A stretch of 64,000 nucleotides of DNA, from positions 23,741,281-23,805,280 of the forward strand of contig NC_081143.1 of assembly GCF_958295425.1 (NCBI RefSeq), read 5' to 3'. Under the pieces are notes generated by a model. That model was not told where the DNA came from. It was given only the letters and a program-made list of their open reading frames with translations, and searched no databases. Both the position numbers and the translations under genes were made by a program. Numbering within the stretch: position 1 is the stretch's first letter; each line of letters begins with the position of its first letter. Source of the stretch: Solea solea (lineage: Eukaryota > Chordata > Actinopteri > Pleuronectiformes > Soleidae). Shown here piece by piece: positions 11,591-23,327 of this stretch.

Positions 11591-14504
11591 AGCCACGTGG
11601 TTATTGGCATAACTGTGTTAAATTATCTTGTTTACTTTGTATATGAATGTAACCAAAATAAAGATATTCATTCATTTATTCATACTTGGTTTTTATTTTT
11701 CAAGCCAGAGGACTATGTCACTTTTTATAATCAGTCTCAGGCTTTACAGGCTTTACCAGCAATCCTCCAATCACATGCCTGCCTGCCTTCTTGAGCCTCC
11801 GTTTTTAACTCATTTGTATTTTGTGACCCCTTTTTGTCAAATAAACTTTTTTTGTCAACATGTCTGTGTCCAAATCTGTGTCCACCCAACATTCACCCAT
11901 TCACACCCGCAGTCATACTGCAGCACTTTCTCTGTCACACATCTGTCGTACTAGTTCAGCCGCCAGAAGCAATTTTGCCAGTGAGGAATTCCGGTTGGAA
12001 GACGACGCACTTTACCGTCACAGCTGCACTTTGGCCTCTTTTTTTTATTATTATGACCGCACTTATAACTGTATTTCCATAAACTGGTACATTAGCCAAT
12101 CTTTTAATTGATTTAAAGAAAAAAATCAATTTCTTTTAAAAAAAAGCATCACATTGCACATCTACTTTTCCGGACAGTGATGCTTGTCAGTGATGATACG
12201 ATGAAACAGTTACATATAAAATAAAAATGTGCAGAAACTCGGGGGCAAAATGCACATGAAATGTCTGGAATTGCATCTTGAAATTTGCATGAAAGAGTCA
12301 AAATGAACCTTCTCAAATTAATACTTCTCAAAATAAAATGTTTTTTTTCTTGTTATAGTCAATAAAAATTGGTTATGGTAAAATTAACTGTTATGGTAGT
12401 ACCGCTGGCCTTTAATTTAACACAAGGTGATATTAAAAAGGTCTTAAAAAGAAGAAGCCCGGTATTTCCCATCATTCAATAAAACTGCCAGTGAAATAAT
12501 ACAAAATGCCCCCGAAACATATAAGAAAAACCACATTTAAAGTTAATTTTCTTCCCCTGAATGTGTGTTTATCACCACAACTGTGATCTGAAAGGCACAC
12601 AGCCAGAGGCGACCACCCTAAAAGACACATTTTTTATCTCTTTAAACCTTCAACAAAGATGAATCACTGTTCTTGCTCGCTTTAAAAAAAATCCCCAACA
12701 ATTTATTGTTCCTGGGATCAAACTGTCACGCAGGCGTTTTTGAAGAAACTTCTGCTGGGGTTTACTCCTGCTCCACAGAGACTTTAAGAGGAACACGGTG
12801 AGACAAAGCAGAGAGGAGAGTTCAGAGTCTGTTATGAAACAGCATGAGTCAACCACTGTTCAGTAGCCAAACTCAGTGCTCAGTGGGATCAGGACGTGGC
12901 AGGCGCTTGTGTACATCATCCCGCGCTCGCTGCCGTGCGCCGATTCAGTGTAAACATCACAAAAATAAAACCACACAGACAGATTTTTAGACTTTTTGGT
13001 CGCTCCCCAATATCGTTGGCTCCATATTTGGATCTCCTGTGGAGCGTCGCTGTACTGTGTGCATGAGTCATGTGTTTATATGACACAATGAATAGTCACT
13101 GAATGCTTATGTACAAACTCCCAAATGTATATGCTTTCACTTTTCTGCTCAGCAAATGATGTGAGACATAAATTTGATTATGTAAGGTTTTTATTGTTCA
13201 GGAAAGTTAAATAAATAAACTGTACTGAATGTATTATGGGTATATATGTTGTGTATGGAAATAAGGGATTACCGTGTATAAGAGTGTAAACATTAAGGAG
13301 CAACTTTATTTTAAACAGTGTCTGCACACATTTGTATGTCATTTAGGTTTATTTAGTCTAACTCAGATTCATCCACTGAGTCTAGACATTCATGTTTTGC
13401 TGTATGTTCCTCTGCTGACTCTTCGCCCGATCACTCGTAGCAAAGTGTCGGTGAATGAGCGATCACTGTACATTATTTTGTGATTGTTAACTATCAGTGA
13501 TTAAAAGAAAAATAAATCCCAACATCCCGAATGTCCTGTTCTGTCTGTGCGACTTTCCCGGAACTGGACAGCACAAAAAGGCTTGGTTGAGTCAGAGCGT
13601 AGAGTTCAGTTTGCATCACAGTTACAGGCAGAGACTAACACAGCACTGTGGATTTTAATCTGCAAAGTATAAATAGCAGGACATCACGCTGTGTGTCAAC
13701 CCTGATATTAATAAACACACACACACACAGAACTGTTGCAGCACGAAAAACACCTGGAAAAACAAAAGCTGCGGCTTCCCTCCACTTCTTTTTGTTGCAA
13801 CATTTAACTCTCTGTGCTTTCATGTGTGTTGAAATATAGTGAATATAGTACATTTCATCTATCACAGTAGGAAGAACCCTGCTGTAAATGATGAATAAAC
13901 CATGGCTAAGTTCCATTTACCTGCCTCAATTTCAGGGTCATCTGTGTCAACACTGTCAGGGGCTTATTAAAATGAATGTTATATCTTTGTGTGTGTATAT
14001 CATAAATCATTAAGTGTGTGGGTTCTCCTCCGTAGAATCTACCGTGTTCCTTGTCCTACAAACTTGGAACAGGTGAGTGAAGGATAATTCACGTGAACAT
14101 GACCAACACACGTCTAAAAACAACAATGTGCAATCAGACTGCATCAAGATTAAAAGGCAGATTTAAAAAGGCAAGAGTCTCAATTGGATTGGATTGGAAC
14201 AGAACGGTTTGGTATCCATTAGGTTTCCATGGGAATCTATGGAAACAAACTGGAAATTTGAAATTGAAAAAGGTTGGGAACATAAATATAGTTGGTAAAA
14301 AAAAAATACTGTAGCATAATCTGGGCTAAAACAACCACATTTGAGGCCACGCCCCCTACATGCATTGTGCCTTCCTCCATCACATGCACAATGATTCCTA
14401 GAATTCTGAACTATTAAAAAAAAATTACTTTTCTGAGCCCACAACACAAATACAGACTACTGAAGACACATTTGAGCCAAAGCACTACATAAAGTCAAGT
14501 AATA
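11591..14504. other. Intergenic; SRF and AP-1-like sites at 13022-13070
   Basis: No gene recognised. Small Ser/Thr-rich frames at 11628-12111 overlap each other. At 13022-13031 there is a perfect CArg box (CCATATTTGG), followed by a TGAGTCA AP-1 site at 13064-13070, in a locally GC-richer stretch (12890-13070). The two sites could be part of an enhancer, but nothing else supports it. A (CA)n tract lies near 13716-13729. Confidence 0.4.
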
Positions 14505-14555
14505 TTTGATGATATTATGACTCATAATGAATATATGAGTCATAATATCATCAAA
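14505..14555. repeat. Perfect 21-bp inverted repeat, 9-base loop
   Basis: The arm 14505-14525 (tttgatgatattatgactca plus t) is the exact reverse complement of 14535-14555, with a 9-base spacer. The arms contain TGACTCA/TGAGTCA. It is a strong potential hairpin, possibly a MITE remnant. Confidence 0.9.
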
Positions 14556-14796
14556 ACATACTCGATTTCCCATCAATTCACGTTAATTCCCATAACTCCT
14601 GTGGAAAGTTTTCTGGAAATTCTTGCCCCTTTGAAACCTTAGTTTCCATTAGGAACAGTATCAAAATAACCAGACCCAATCATTCCATTCTTTGGCACCC
14701 TTGCCATGGGGTACCAGAGTAGAATAGTACAGTGCAGGCAGGGTGGAGCTAGACAGGCTCCACCCACGGCAGTCAGCTGATTGAGCGACAGTCAGC

Positions 14797-15003
14797 TGAT
14801 TGGCGTTCCATCAATATCCGGTCTATTCCGTGGTATACTTCCACGCACGTGCCACTCAATGCGTCACAGTGCGCTTCGCATATCGCGGAGCCTGGTATAC
14901 AGGCGCATCAGGGTCCTGTAGTATCCCACTTCACCATCGGGTGGCGGTACAAGTCTGGACCCAGGGCATAGGACACATTCCCACCAAAGAAGAAGAAGAG
15001 AAC
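14797..15003. repeat. Probable retroelement-like repeat with GAA tail
   Basis: The sequence has a GC-rich body with a ccatcgggtggcggtac block and ends in a (GAA)n run at about 14988-15000. I know this arrangement from dispersed vertebrate repeats. The 107-codon plus frame (14800-15123) runs through it, has no recognised domain, and is not called as a gene. Confidence 0.4.
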
Positions 15004-15120
15004 AATGCTACAGCTCCCTCGGACACGTCTAGTTCGAGCGGCTCATGGCTGAAAGGCCCGTCGGGCAGGGGAGTCGGGGTGTCAGTCTACATCTACTACT
15101 TGAATTCTTCCATTTGTCTT

Positions 15121-15260
15121 TAAAGGTCCAGTCTGTAATAGGTAGTGACATCTAAAGGCCCTGGTAAACTTCTGTGCACAGTCTCCATATTCTGTTGGTT
15201 TCAATACATGACTTCACCACCAGAGGCTGCTAAAACCCACCCACTGAACCTTCACCCTTC
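15121..15260. repeat. Repeat fragment beginning ttaaaggtccagtctgtaa
   Basis: The start resembles a common teleost repeat whose ends read taaaggtccagtgtgtaa. An end of similar type (cttacacgctggaccttt) is at 63134-63151. The inner boundary here is uncertain. Confidence 0.4.
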
Positions 15261-15594
15261 ACCCTTCCGGAACAGTTGCACTGGATACCTACACCTGGTC
15301 TACTGAGGGTGGTCTGTTCTCCGTGTGCGTGGGTTCTCTCTGACGACTTCAACCTCCTCTCACGGTCCAACAACATGCACCAACTAGGTCTAGGTCTCAT
15401 AAAATAAAGGTTAAATATAATAAAAATATCGAATTTCACTTTTTGTCTCTACAACACTCCACGGTCTTGCTCCTCGATGCATTTGTGGTCTCCTCACCCT
15501 GCGTTCAGATCACGTACGTCATCTTCACAGGAGCTTCTGTGAGTCCCCGTCTCTCATTCTCCCAATCTTGCTTTTAATCTTGATGCAGTCTGAT

Positions 15595-15755
15595 TGTATC
15601 CCGGTGGTTTTAAGTGCATCGCTTTGTGCTTGTGTCTTATCTCTGGTCTTACTTTGCATCATCTAATCCTTTGCGTTTGGGAGGCACTTTGGCTCACCTC
15701 TCGTGGTTTTTCATGTGCTATATAAATAAATATGACTTGACTCGACCTTGACGTT
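15595..15755. mobile_element. Degenerate LINE 3'-end-like tail
   Basis: The segment ends in gtgctatataaataaatatg, the kind of tail (gtgctatataaataaa) found at the 3' end of L2/Rex1-like LINEs in fish. It has no reverse transcriptase domain. The assignment is from memory of this tail sequence. Confidence 0.45.
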
Positions 15756-16440
15756 ATGTTTCTGGGGTTCCACACAAACCCTGGGCCTTCTGTAGCAGTG
15801 AAGAGAGTATGATGTGTTTTTGCCGAGAGAGTTCCTAATGAACATGTTTTTGAACCCTGCGCTGTGTTTCAGAAGTCCACTGCAGGGGAAAAAAAAGCCT
15901 CATTATTTCAGTTTGAGGTTACAGAAAACCCACTTGTATAACATGGGTAAATACAGTTTAATGGACTAAATGAATTTCATATGCTCTATCTGTAATTTGT
16001 GCTGACAGTGCTTTTTAAGCAGTTTCCCCCCATTGAGTCAATTTGGACTTTTATTTTCTCTTTTAAGCTCCAACCGGTGGTTACTTAGAAGTAGTACAAA
16101 CTTTTGGATCACAATATCTGTGTTGCTTTGTTATATTATGCTAAATGGAAGTGGCCAAAAAGGTGCATATTCTGAAAGTCTTATTCTGTGAACGATGGAC
16201 ATTTTACATTGTGTGAGACGCTCAAAGCGGTCAGGCCACCCGGCGTCTAGTTTTACAACACATTGTAAAACATTATCCCATAATGATCAAGCTGAGGAGA
16301 GTTAAACAAGTTTTTGAAAAAGTTCAAAATGCTAACACGATGTGCATTTCTGCATCTGTGCAGGATAATTTTTTTATTTTGCAAACAAGAAACCGCTATC
16401 TTTATAACTTTATATTTCTTATAACTGCATTCTTTATCAT
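15756..16440. other. Intergenic, no recognised gene
   Basis: AT-rich complex sequence without a recognised exon or repeat. Confidence 0.45.
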
Positions 16441-16454
16441 ACATATACACATAT

Positions 16455-16503
<49 letters not shown>

Positions 16504-16511
16504 TATATATG

Positions 16512-16543
<32 letters not shown>

Positions 16544-16575
16544 TATATATATACACACACACACACATACATATA
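16441..16575. repeat. Compound (TA)n/(CA)n microsatellite
   Basis: A long TA tract (about 16455-16530) grades into CA and TACA units. Two open frames across it on opposite strands (16253-16564 minus, 16283-16609 plus) are Tyr/Ile/Thr/His repeats and are artefacts. Confidence 0.95.
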
Positions 16576-17879
16576 CACACTTTATACAAGCACACAGACA
16601 CTTAAATAACTATTTTAGCTTCCATTTCTGCCAAATGAAAATTATCTTACACAATAACTACTGACACACACACACACTTCAGTATTTTTCTTCATATTGA
16701 AAGTTTGATGTCAAAAGAAAAGAATTAAATATATAAGAATTTGGACGAGAATAACGGGTGAATTTGCCGCTGCATGTGTGTCATGACACATGCAACATGC
16801 AGGAGCCAGAGTCAACAAAACACTGCCGCTAATCTTCCCTGACAGTTATTTAAAACAAAAAAAAAAAAAACTACTGAAAGAGGTTTTTCTGGACTGGAAG
16901 TGGAATATCTGTTTTGCATGCCTATACCATATACTTGACTGCTTCCACATTACAGGAGCCACATTGGTCTGGAGCAGAGTGCGTTTGGCTCAGGAGAGTC
17001 TCTGTAATGAGCGGAGCTGCAGTGTCTGCCTGTGTCCTGTCACAGTATCCTACCGAGTTAAAATGGTTCATGTAAGGTTATACATTGTTGGGAGGAAGGA
17101 ACGGCTTTTCATTGAACTACGAGTAATTGGTGGAAAGTCAGTGACTTTGATGATTTGCTTTGAGTTTCAGACATCTCCCAGCTCATTCATCTGAAACTCT
17201 CCCTGGGCCCATTCACACTGTGTGGTTAATGTGGAGGCGTGCTGTTATGGGAGGAAATCCACGGAGAAATTGTCTATGATTTGGAGCTAGACAGAAGGCC
17301 TGGAAAATGCCATTGAGGATATTTATTGTGTCAAAGCTGCTTGGTTTTCATGGGCCCCAGAATTTCAACATGCGCTGTATGTTTATAGAGTCGAGTTCAC
17401 ACTTACATCAGTTATTAAGAAAAATGACAGCCCGCTGTTTCTTGCCAAGCACCTATATCCTGAAAGGGGAAATGTGATGCCCCGTCACATACTCCTCTAT
17501 ATATTCCCTGCGAATGAATACGAGCGTGAATCACATTGTGTTGATGTTTATTAGCGCTGTGACGGTCTGAGGAAAAGCGCTTGGCTCTCGCTGTGGGCCT
17601 CCAATTTACTGCCACAGAATGTTTTCTTGTCTTTGCGTCGTAAAAGTGTCACATCAACCCAGTCCAGATGGACAGGAAACATTGCGTATGCCGAATAATT
17701 TCACTGGCAACTTTATGTGCTGGTAAAAAAAAAAAAGTTCATGGCTTCAGATGCGGAAAAGCGTAAACCATATGCTAACAACGCAGCGCGGCGGCTAAGT
17801 TTCGTGTTTAGGAACGACTGAAGCCTGGAGCAAACATGAGAAATAACGTGTGGTAATTTCAATGTTCTGCTCCTTGTCT
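16576..17879. other. Intergenic; possible conserved non-coding block at 17195-17640
   Basis: The 134-codon plus frame at 16790-17194 has no domain I recognise, begins in a region with a poly-A run and is not called. The stretch 17195-17640 is complex, shares no sequence with other parts of the window and lacks coding potential, so it is a candidate conserved element (inference). Confidence 0.35.
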
Positions 17880-18240
17880 TCAAGTCATCTCAATAATCTG
17901 GCTCCTCCTTACCTTTCAAAGCATCTGTGACACACCCTCTCACTCTGTCACCCTCCCACTCTGTCACCCTCTCCCTCTTCATTCACGTTTGTCTGCTTGC
18001 TTTGAAAAATAAATTAAATTGGAGCAACCTTCTAAACTATTCCCCTTCCCGCGATCCTTCGTAATTGCAAACCCAGTCGTTTCATTTATTGTTTTATATG
18101 TTGCACATTCATTCTTTTATTGCTCTGTTTGTTTTTAACCGTTATTATTTTACTTTTATGCATTTCCTGTTTTATTTAGTCTTAATTGCTTATATTGCAC
18201 AGCGCTGTTGAACGTCTTGGAATAATTAAATTTTTTTTAT
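17880..18240. mobile_element. Degenerate LINE remnant
   Basis: In the plus direction, 17889-17925 reads as a broken HLNNLAPPYLSKHL-like peptide, resembling the motif near the end of fish LINE reverse transcriptase proteins (APPYLS). It is followed by imperfect repeats of ctctgtcaccctc and an AT-rich tail. Many stops; non-functional. Confidence 0.4.
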
Positions 18241-19266
18241 TAGGGTCCAAGCTTCGACCGGGACTGGGAGCCAACACATGCAAAGAATGTAGCTTTAGCT
18301 CCCACTACCAGTTGGTTCTGGGAACCCTATTGTTGTCTATCAGATTTTTACTATTAAGAGTTACAATCATCTGTCTCCATTCAGTTTTAATTGGGACAAA
18401 AAAGGACATAAAGGCAAGGCTTAGAATGAGGACTTCTTCAACGCCACTGTTAATTTAAAAGTACCACAAAAGGAGAAGAGGAAGCAGTAAAGCAAATTTA
18501 TATTGCAACAAAACCACAGTGGACGCACAAACGTGCACTATGAACCTGGAAGTCCATGACCAAAGTGCTGCAGACTGTGAATCAGATTAGGGCTTGGATC
18601 CCGATCACACCTGACTGCAGATCTACTTATTATTATTATTTAAAATGTGTCAAATTGTTCTTAATCTTCAATTAAAATGGGCAGTATGGTGTAGGACTCT
18701 ATGGTTACTAAAAACAAAACAAACTAATTGACTTTTTAACATGAGATTCATGACCTGGGCTCATTTTATCCCTGTGTTTGTCATGGATACTTTCCGGGGA
18801 CCAATTTTAGACTCGAAAACCAATTAATTGGACGATAGTTTTTCCAACTGGAGGCAAATGTTGTGTTGTTGGGGTTTAGCAAGTAGCCCTCAAATATAAG
18901 ATGATCTCCATCCAAAAAGGTAATGTCTGTCCGTGCTAAAAATCACATGACCACTCACACACGCGCCGGCACGTGTGCGCTGGTGTAAACGGGCAGAGCT
19001 TGCAGTCGGTTGCGTCGCTGGCGAAAATAAAATGAGGACCAGCGATGGTGAAAGTATAAGCGGGGATTTCTTTTTACTAGACCACTGATGAGGTGGAATT
19101 GTTACTGACACTAAGTGTTAACAGTGCGTTGCTTAAGTGCATAACTGCGTCATCTTTTCCAAATGCCCCTTTCTGTCTCTGCAGACTGAAATGTGGCCGG
19201 CTCCCAAAGCTCTTCATTTTTGAGGCCTGAACAGTCTGGGCTGGTGTGTACGAAGGGACGGAAACC

Positions 19267-19268
<2 letters not shown>
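18241..19268. other. Intergenic, no recognised gene
   Basis: No recognisable exon. Small frames at 18186-18458 and 18890-19111 lack domains. Confidence 0.45.

Positions 19269-19299
<31 letters not shown>
19269..19299. repeat. (AGT)n trinucleotide repeat
   Basis: About ten AGT units. On the minus strand it is read as a Tyr tract within 19077-19349, an artefact frame. Confidence 0.95.
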
Positions 19300-19579
19300 C
19301 ATCGGCGCATTTTAAAACAAACGCCACCACTGTAAATGTGACTGTGCATAATGTGTGTTCCTTTTTAGACCAAACACCATTTTATTAGGCCTTATTGCCA
19401 GTCCTGCTCTATGGTGTGTGTTACCACAGCCACACAAACACTCTACTGTCACTGTCAGTAGTATTGATTCACTTGAGTTACCATGGTTGCTGCACCAATC
19501 CCACTTCCTCATAGGGTCATTTGTCCAAAAGAGATGCATCAGCAAGAAGGGGAGGGTGTCTCTTCTGTACACTCACCAG

Positions 19580-20273
19580 CCACTTTATTAGGACTCATAA
19601 TGGTACCAATATGCTTCATGAATCATTATGTTCATGTATTTTTAGTTTTAGTTAAGTTTCTTTATCCATTTAAATGTGATTGTGTTGTCTGTATTATTGT
19701 AGGTTTCCCCTCAACCCTGGTTTTCCCTGCTCTAACACACATGATTCAAATAAACGGGTCATTACTGGGCTTTTTGCAGAGCTTGGTGATGAGCTGACTA
19801 TTTGAATCAGGTGTGTTGGAAGCAGGGAAACATCTAAATCCCCCCCAGGACCAGGATTGAGAAACACTGCTCTATAAAAAGGGATCAATAAAGTTTCTTT
19901 AATCTAATCTAATAAATACTTCTACATACCTTGGTGGCTTTCTAGCATTTCAAATCCGTCAGGCCATTCTGCTTTGACCTCTTTGTGTTAAAAAAAAGGC
20001 ATTCCCATCCAGAAATCTGCTGCTTAGTGGGGTTTTCTTTTTCCATCTTTTTCAGACCAGACCATTCTCTGTAAAACCTTGAGAAGGTTGTGCGTGAAAA
20101 TCCCAGTAGATCAGTAGTTACTGAAACGCTCAGCACAGCCAGTCTGGCAAAAACAACCACACCACATTCAGAGTCACTTAAATCCCCTTCCTTCTTCATC
20201 CTGATGCTCAGTGTGAACTTCAACACGCCTGAATGAAAGATATTTGTGTTGACAAGTGTACCTAATAAAGTGG
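19580..20273. mobile_element. TIR element with CCACTTTATTAGG ends, interrupted
   Basis: The left end ccactttattagg (19580) and right end cctaataaagtgg (20261-20273) are exact inverted copies. The right half shares the blocks aaaatcccagtagatcag, tctggc and cacttaaat with the element at 61508-61860. A second repeat is inserted at 19703-19872, which explains the longer size compared with 7086-7549. Confidence 0.75.
19703..19872. mobile_element. Nested repeat with long internal inverted arms
   Basis: It begins near tcaaccctggttttccctgc and ends near gaccaggattgagaaacac. The arm at 19721-19752 (ccctgctctaacacac...gattcaaat) is the near-exact reverse complement of 19799-19831 (atttgaatcaggtgtgttgg...cagggaaa). 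I know this as a widespread teleost repeat. It lies wholly inside the element at 19580-20273, so it inserted later. Confidence 0.65.
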
Positions 20274-21724
20274 CAGGTCAGCGAATAATGGCTTCTACTT
20301 TGTTGAATCAGTTAGTTACAGTCTTACTCTTTAATGGGTCCATCTCTCTCCTTAATTGGATTTCTTTATTTCTTTTTCTCCCCTTTTCTGATCAAGTCTT
20401 CTTTATTTTTAAAGTAATCTTTGTCTGCATGTTCCACGACGACAACCCTCCCCTCCCCTCCCCACCCCACCCCATGCACAGCTGAAGCACAAAGAACCTG
20501 TCTGCTCCCGCTGTTCCCACACTCTTTACTTGTCTTTGTTGTGCAGAACCTTTTCTCACACTCTACCCCAGCTGCAAATTGAGGGTGGGACATGACAAAA
20601 AAAATTGCTTTCACAATCAATCAATCAATGATAAAAACAAAAAAAAAAGACTAAAAACCCGCCTGAAGGGCTCATAGAAATGGACTGAGCTCCCCGAGGG
20701 TCAGCACGAGAGGACGGAGAAAAAAAAGAGATGTGTAAAGCTGTGTTCACAAATCACAAAAACACAAGCACCACACAAGGGTTAAATTCCTCTCCAGAGT
20801 TATTGGACGACAGTCAATACAAATCAAATGCAGTTGCACCGAAAGAGAAAAAAACAAAAACCCGAGCTGCACTTTTGAGATAATTCATCTGTGGAATCAA
20901 AACCATTCCCTGAAAGAAATATGCATCGATTTAAATTGACCCAGTGATGAAAATGGCCCACTATGGCAACGCCGTATAGCTTTTATAAATAGCATGTGGA
21001 GTATTATGTGATAAGATAATGACCTCAGGACAAAATGAATCAAAGAGTCGAGTTACAGTCAAATGTTTAGACACTGCTCTTTGCTTTCGGGAGGAAAGTG
21101 GATCAATCAGAGCCTTTTTGAGAGGCGCAGTAAAGAGCAGCATTTATCTGTGCTCATTTTCCTAATTACTGATGAAAATAGTTGTGGTGAATCATTGAGA
21201 TATGTAATGATTCAGTGCCTATGCCCAGGGGTTTGATGAGCTGGAGTGGTTAAGTGTTCGGCTCAGCTGAAAGCTGTTAGGGGGGAAAAAAGAAAAACTA
21301 CTGGAAAGAAGACGTTTTAAATGCTCGGCTTGATTTCTTCTCATTTGGCACTTGTGTGGGATTCAGTCATTTCAGGGGACATAACACTTCCTCACTGTAC
21401 TGTACTTCCCTGCTGAGGGGGGTTTTTTTTGCACTGAACACCCTATTGCTTCTGAGGACACTGGGTATTTATGATTTGGGCTGATCCCTGAGGTTTGCTG
21501 CCAAATGATGTGAAGGGATTTACTGTAAAGTTTCATGATTGAATTTCAGTGAAAAAAAAAAAAAAATGTAAGGAGAAACTACTGGAAACTCCACTGATGC
21601 CTTAACAGTCTGTTTCCTTAGACTTGCAGGTACGATCCAGGTTTTTATAATCGTGGCTCAAATGACCGAATGTGAAACGGGCCACACAGAGTGACAAACT
21701 CACAAAAAATATCACCTAAACCTG
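20274..21724. other. Intergenic; possible conserved non-coding block at 20860-21260
   Basis: No gene. Poly-A and C-rich short tracts lie at 20450-20475 and 20638-20650. The stretch 20860-21260 is complex, non-repetitive and rich in AT-core motifs, so it is a candidate regulatory element (inference only). Confidence 0.35.
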
Positions 21725-21811
21725 CATCCATCTGTCCATCTGTCCGTCCTTTACACTGCTTATCCTTCAATGGTCATGGGGAGAGCCAGCTCCCAGCTGA
21801 CACTGAGTGAA
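21725..21811. repeat. (TCCA)n-tailed repeat fragment
   Basis: It starts with catccatctgtccatctgtc and continues with a cactgcttatcctt block and a cccagctgacactg block. This is the reverse complement of the (GGAT)n-tailed repeat seen at 24780-24880. Confidence 0.55.
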
Positions 21812-22446
21812 AATGTACTTTATTTGCCCCTGTAACATATGTTTTGGGGGGTATTATGGGATCCTTTCCATGATATATGTTTTAAAATGTTGGGAAAACA
21901 AGGTATGCAAGAGTTATCCAAATCAGATGTAAGGCCACTTAGAATGAAATGTTATGCCAATTGCACTATCATAACAGTTTAAAGGACATAATGCAATATG
22001 TAAAAGGTGAGAGTTGGACCCAGATGCAGCGCACAGTACAACAGATGTCAGATGTGTACAGTCCTGCAATTGCAAACACTCACGCATGCACGGGAGATGG
22101 GAACCAGTAGTGGCTAATGCAGTCCTCATAGTCAGGGACAGAAGGTTGAGGTGATAGTCAAGGCAGGTGGGTCAGGACCAGGCAGAGCGGGCAACAGGAA
22201 AATCAGCCCGGACTGGACTGCTGGAATGGGAGGAAATGGGCAAAGAACAATCTGGCAGTGAGTGAGTGAGTGAGTGTATGAGTGTTGATCCTTAGTTGAT
22301 TGGAGATGTAGAGCAGCTGAGGGAACCAGGTGAGTGCAATCCACTGATGAGGTGGGCGTGGCTCACAGGCTGAGTGAGGAGGAGGAGGCGGGGTGAACGG
22401 AAAAGTAGGACGATCATGAGTGAAGTGGCTTTAACTGGAGAGCAGC
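21812..22446. other. Intergenic with (GAGT)n at 22254-22285
   Basis: No gene recognised. A (GTGA)n run lies at 22254-22285. Frames on the minus strand are small and without domain. Confidence 0.45.
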
Positions 22447-23013
22447 GGTGGAAAGTAATGAATTACATTTACATTTGTGTCATTTTTAAAGTTTGTAATT
22501 TAACTTTTACTTTTACTTAAGTATGTTTGTTTTTTTTAAGTACTATACTTCGCTACGTTTTAAATCACATCTGTTACTGAGTAAAAAAAATGTTGGCCTT
22601 AAAAAAAGAAACATTTCATGCACCAGAAACTTTGGTAGGGAATGACGAGGACAGGTGAACGATGAGGACAGAGGACAGGTGAACGATGAGGACAGAGGAC
22701 AGGTGAACGATGAGGACAGAGAAAAGGTGAGTGATGAAGAGAGGACAGAGGACAGGTGAAAGATGAGGACAGGTGAAAGAGGAGGACAGAGGACAGGTGA
22801 ACGATCAGGACAGGTGAATGATGAGGACAGAGGACAGGTAACGAGGAAGGGAGAACAGGTGAAAGTTTAGGACAGGTGAACGATGAGGACAGAGGACAGG
22901 TGAACGATGAAGAGAGGACAGATGACAAGTGAACCATGAGGACAGGTGAATTGGTGTTAATTAAGTTCCCTGATTGAGTGAGAAAGTTAAAGCATTTGTG
23001 ACCTTTGACCCAT
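22447..23013 (-). mobile_element. TIR repeat element carrying a minisatellite, copy A
   Basis: It begins gtggaaagtaatgaattac, continues with a ttacttttacttaagta block and the minisatellite at 22620-22950, and ends with a block reading gtgacctttgaccca. The element at 28571-29262 has the same three parts in the opposite orientation. The outer inverted end beyond 23013 is missing, so copy A is truncated. Confidence 0.7.
22620..22950 (-). repeat. Minisatellite, about 17-bp unit
   Basis: The unit on the minus strand is close to tcctcatcattcacctg and repeats, with variants and deletions, over some 330 bases. The 242-codon minus frame (23327-22599) reads it as Ser/Pro/His/Leu-rich peptide; this is an artefact of a unit array with few stops. 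Confidence 0.9.
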
Positions 23014-23111
23014 TTTTTGACATCAAAGGCTCCACTGTGTGACACCATTGCCAGCAGGGTTGCCAAATTCCTGATCAGAAAATAAGGGGTTCCTTTATTG
23101 AAAGTAACTAA

Positions 23112-23327
23112 ATGAACTCTGAGAGGGGCTTCCTCTTCCTGTGTTCTCCACAGCCTCTGGTGCTTCATGTGGTTTCCTCCGGATGCGTGCTGTTTGAGAT
23201 CACAGACTCCACCGTGCTCGACAGAGACAACGTGACAACAGACGGTGTAATTTGCCCTGCAGTCGTTATCCCTCACCCATTCCACACACAGATATTCAAG
23301 TTCCAACTCACGTTTGTATTTTTGCAA
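23112..23327 (-). pseudogene. Degraded transposase-type zinc-finger fragment
   Basis: The minus frame from 23327 encodes a segment with the order C30, then HGG (38-40), DLKQH (43-47) and H53. This resembles the single zinc finger (C-x2-C...GG-x2-D-x2-H-x5-H) at the N terminus of hAT-related and similar transposon proteins. The first cysteine is replaced by Tyr27, so the finger is probably broken. After about residue 67 the frame runs into unrelated sequence and the minisatellite. No further transposase part is seen. Confidence 0.4.

Noticed and set aside
14800..15123. 107-codon plus frame
   Set aside because: It passes through a repeat ending in a GAA tail, and I recognise no domain. Probably repeat-derived.
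22599..23327. 242-codon minus-strand open frame, the longest unspliced frame outside wiz and junb
   Set aside because: Most of it is the 17-bp minisatellite read in a stop-poor frame (Ser/Pro/His/Leu repeats), joined to a degraded transposon-type finger. No plausible protein.
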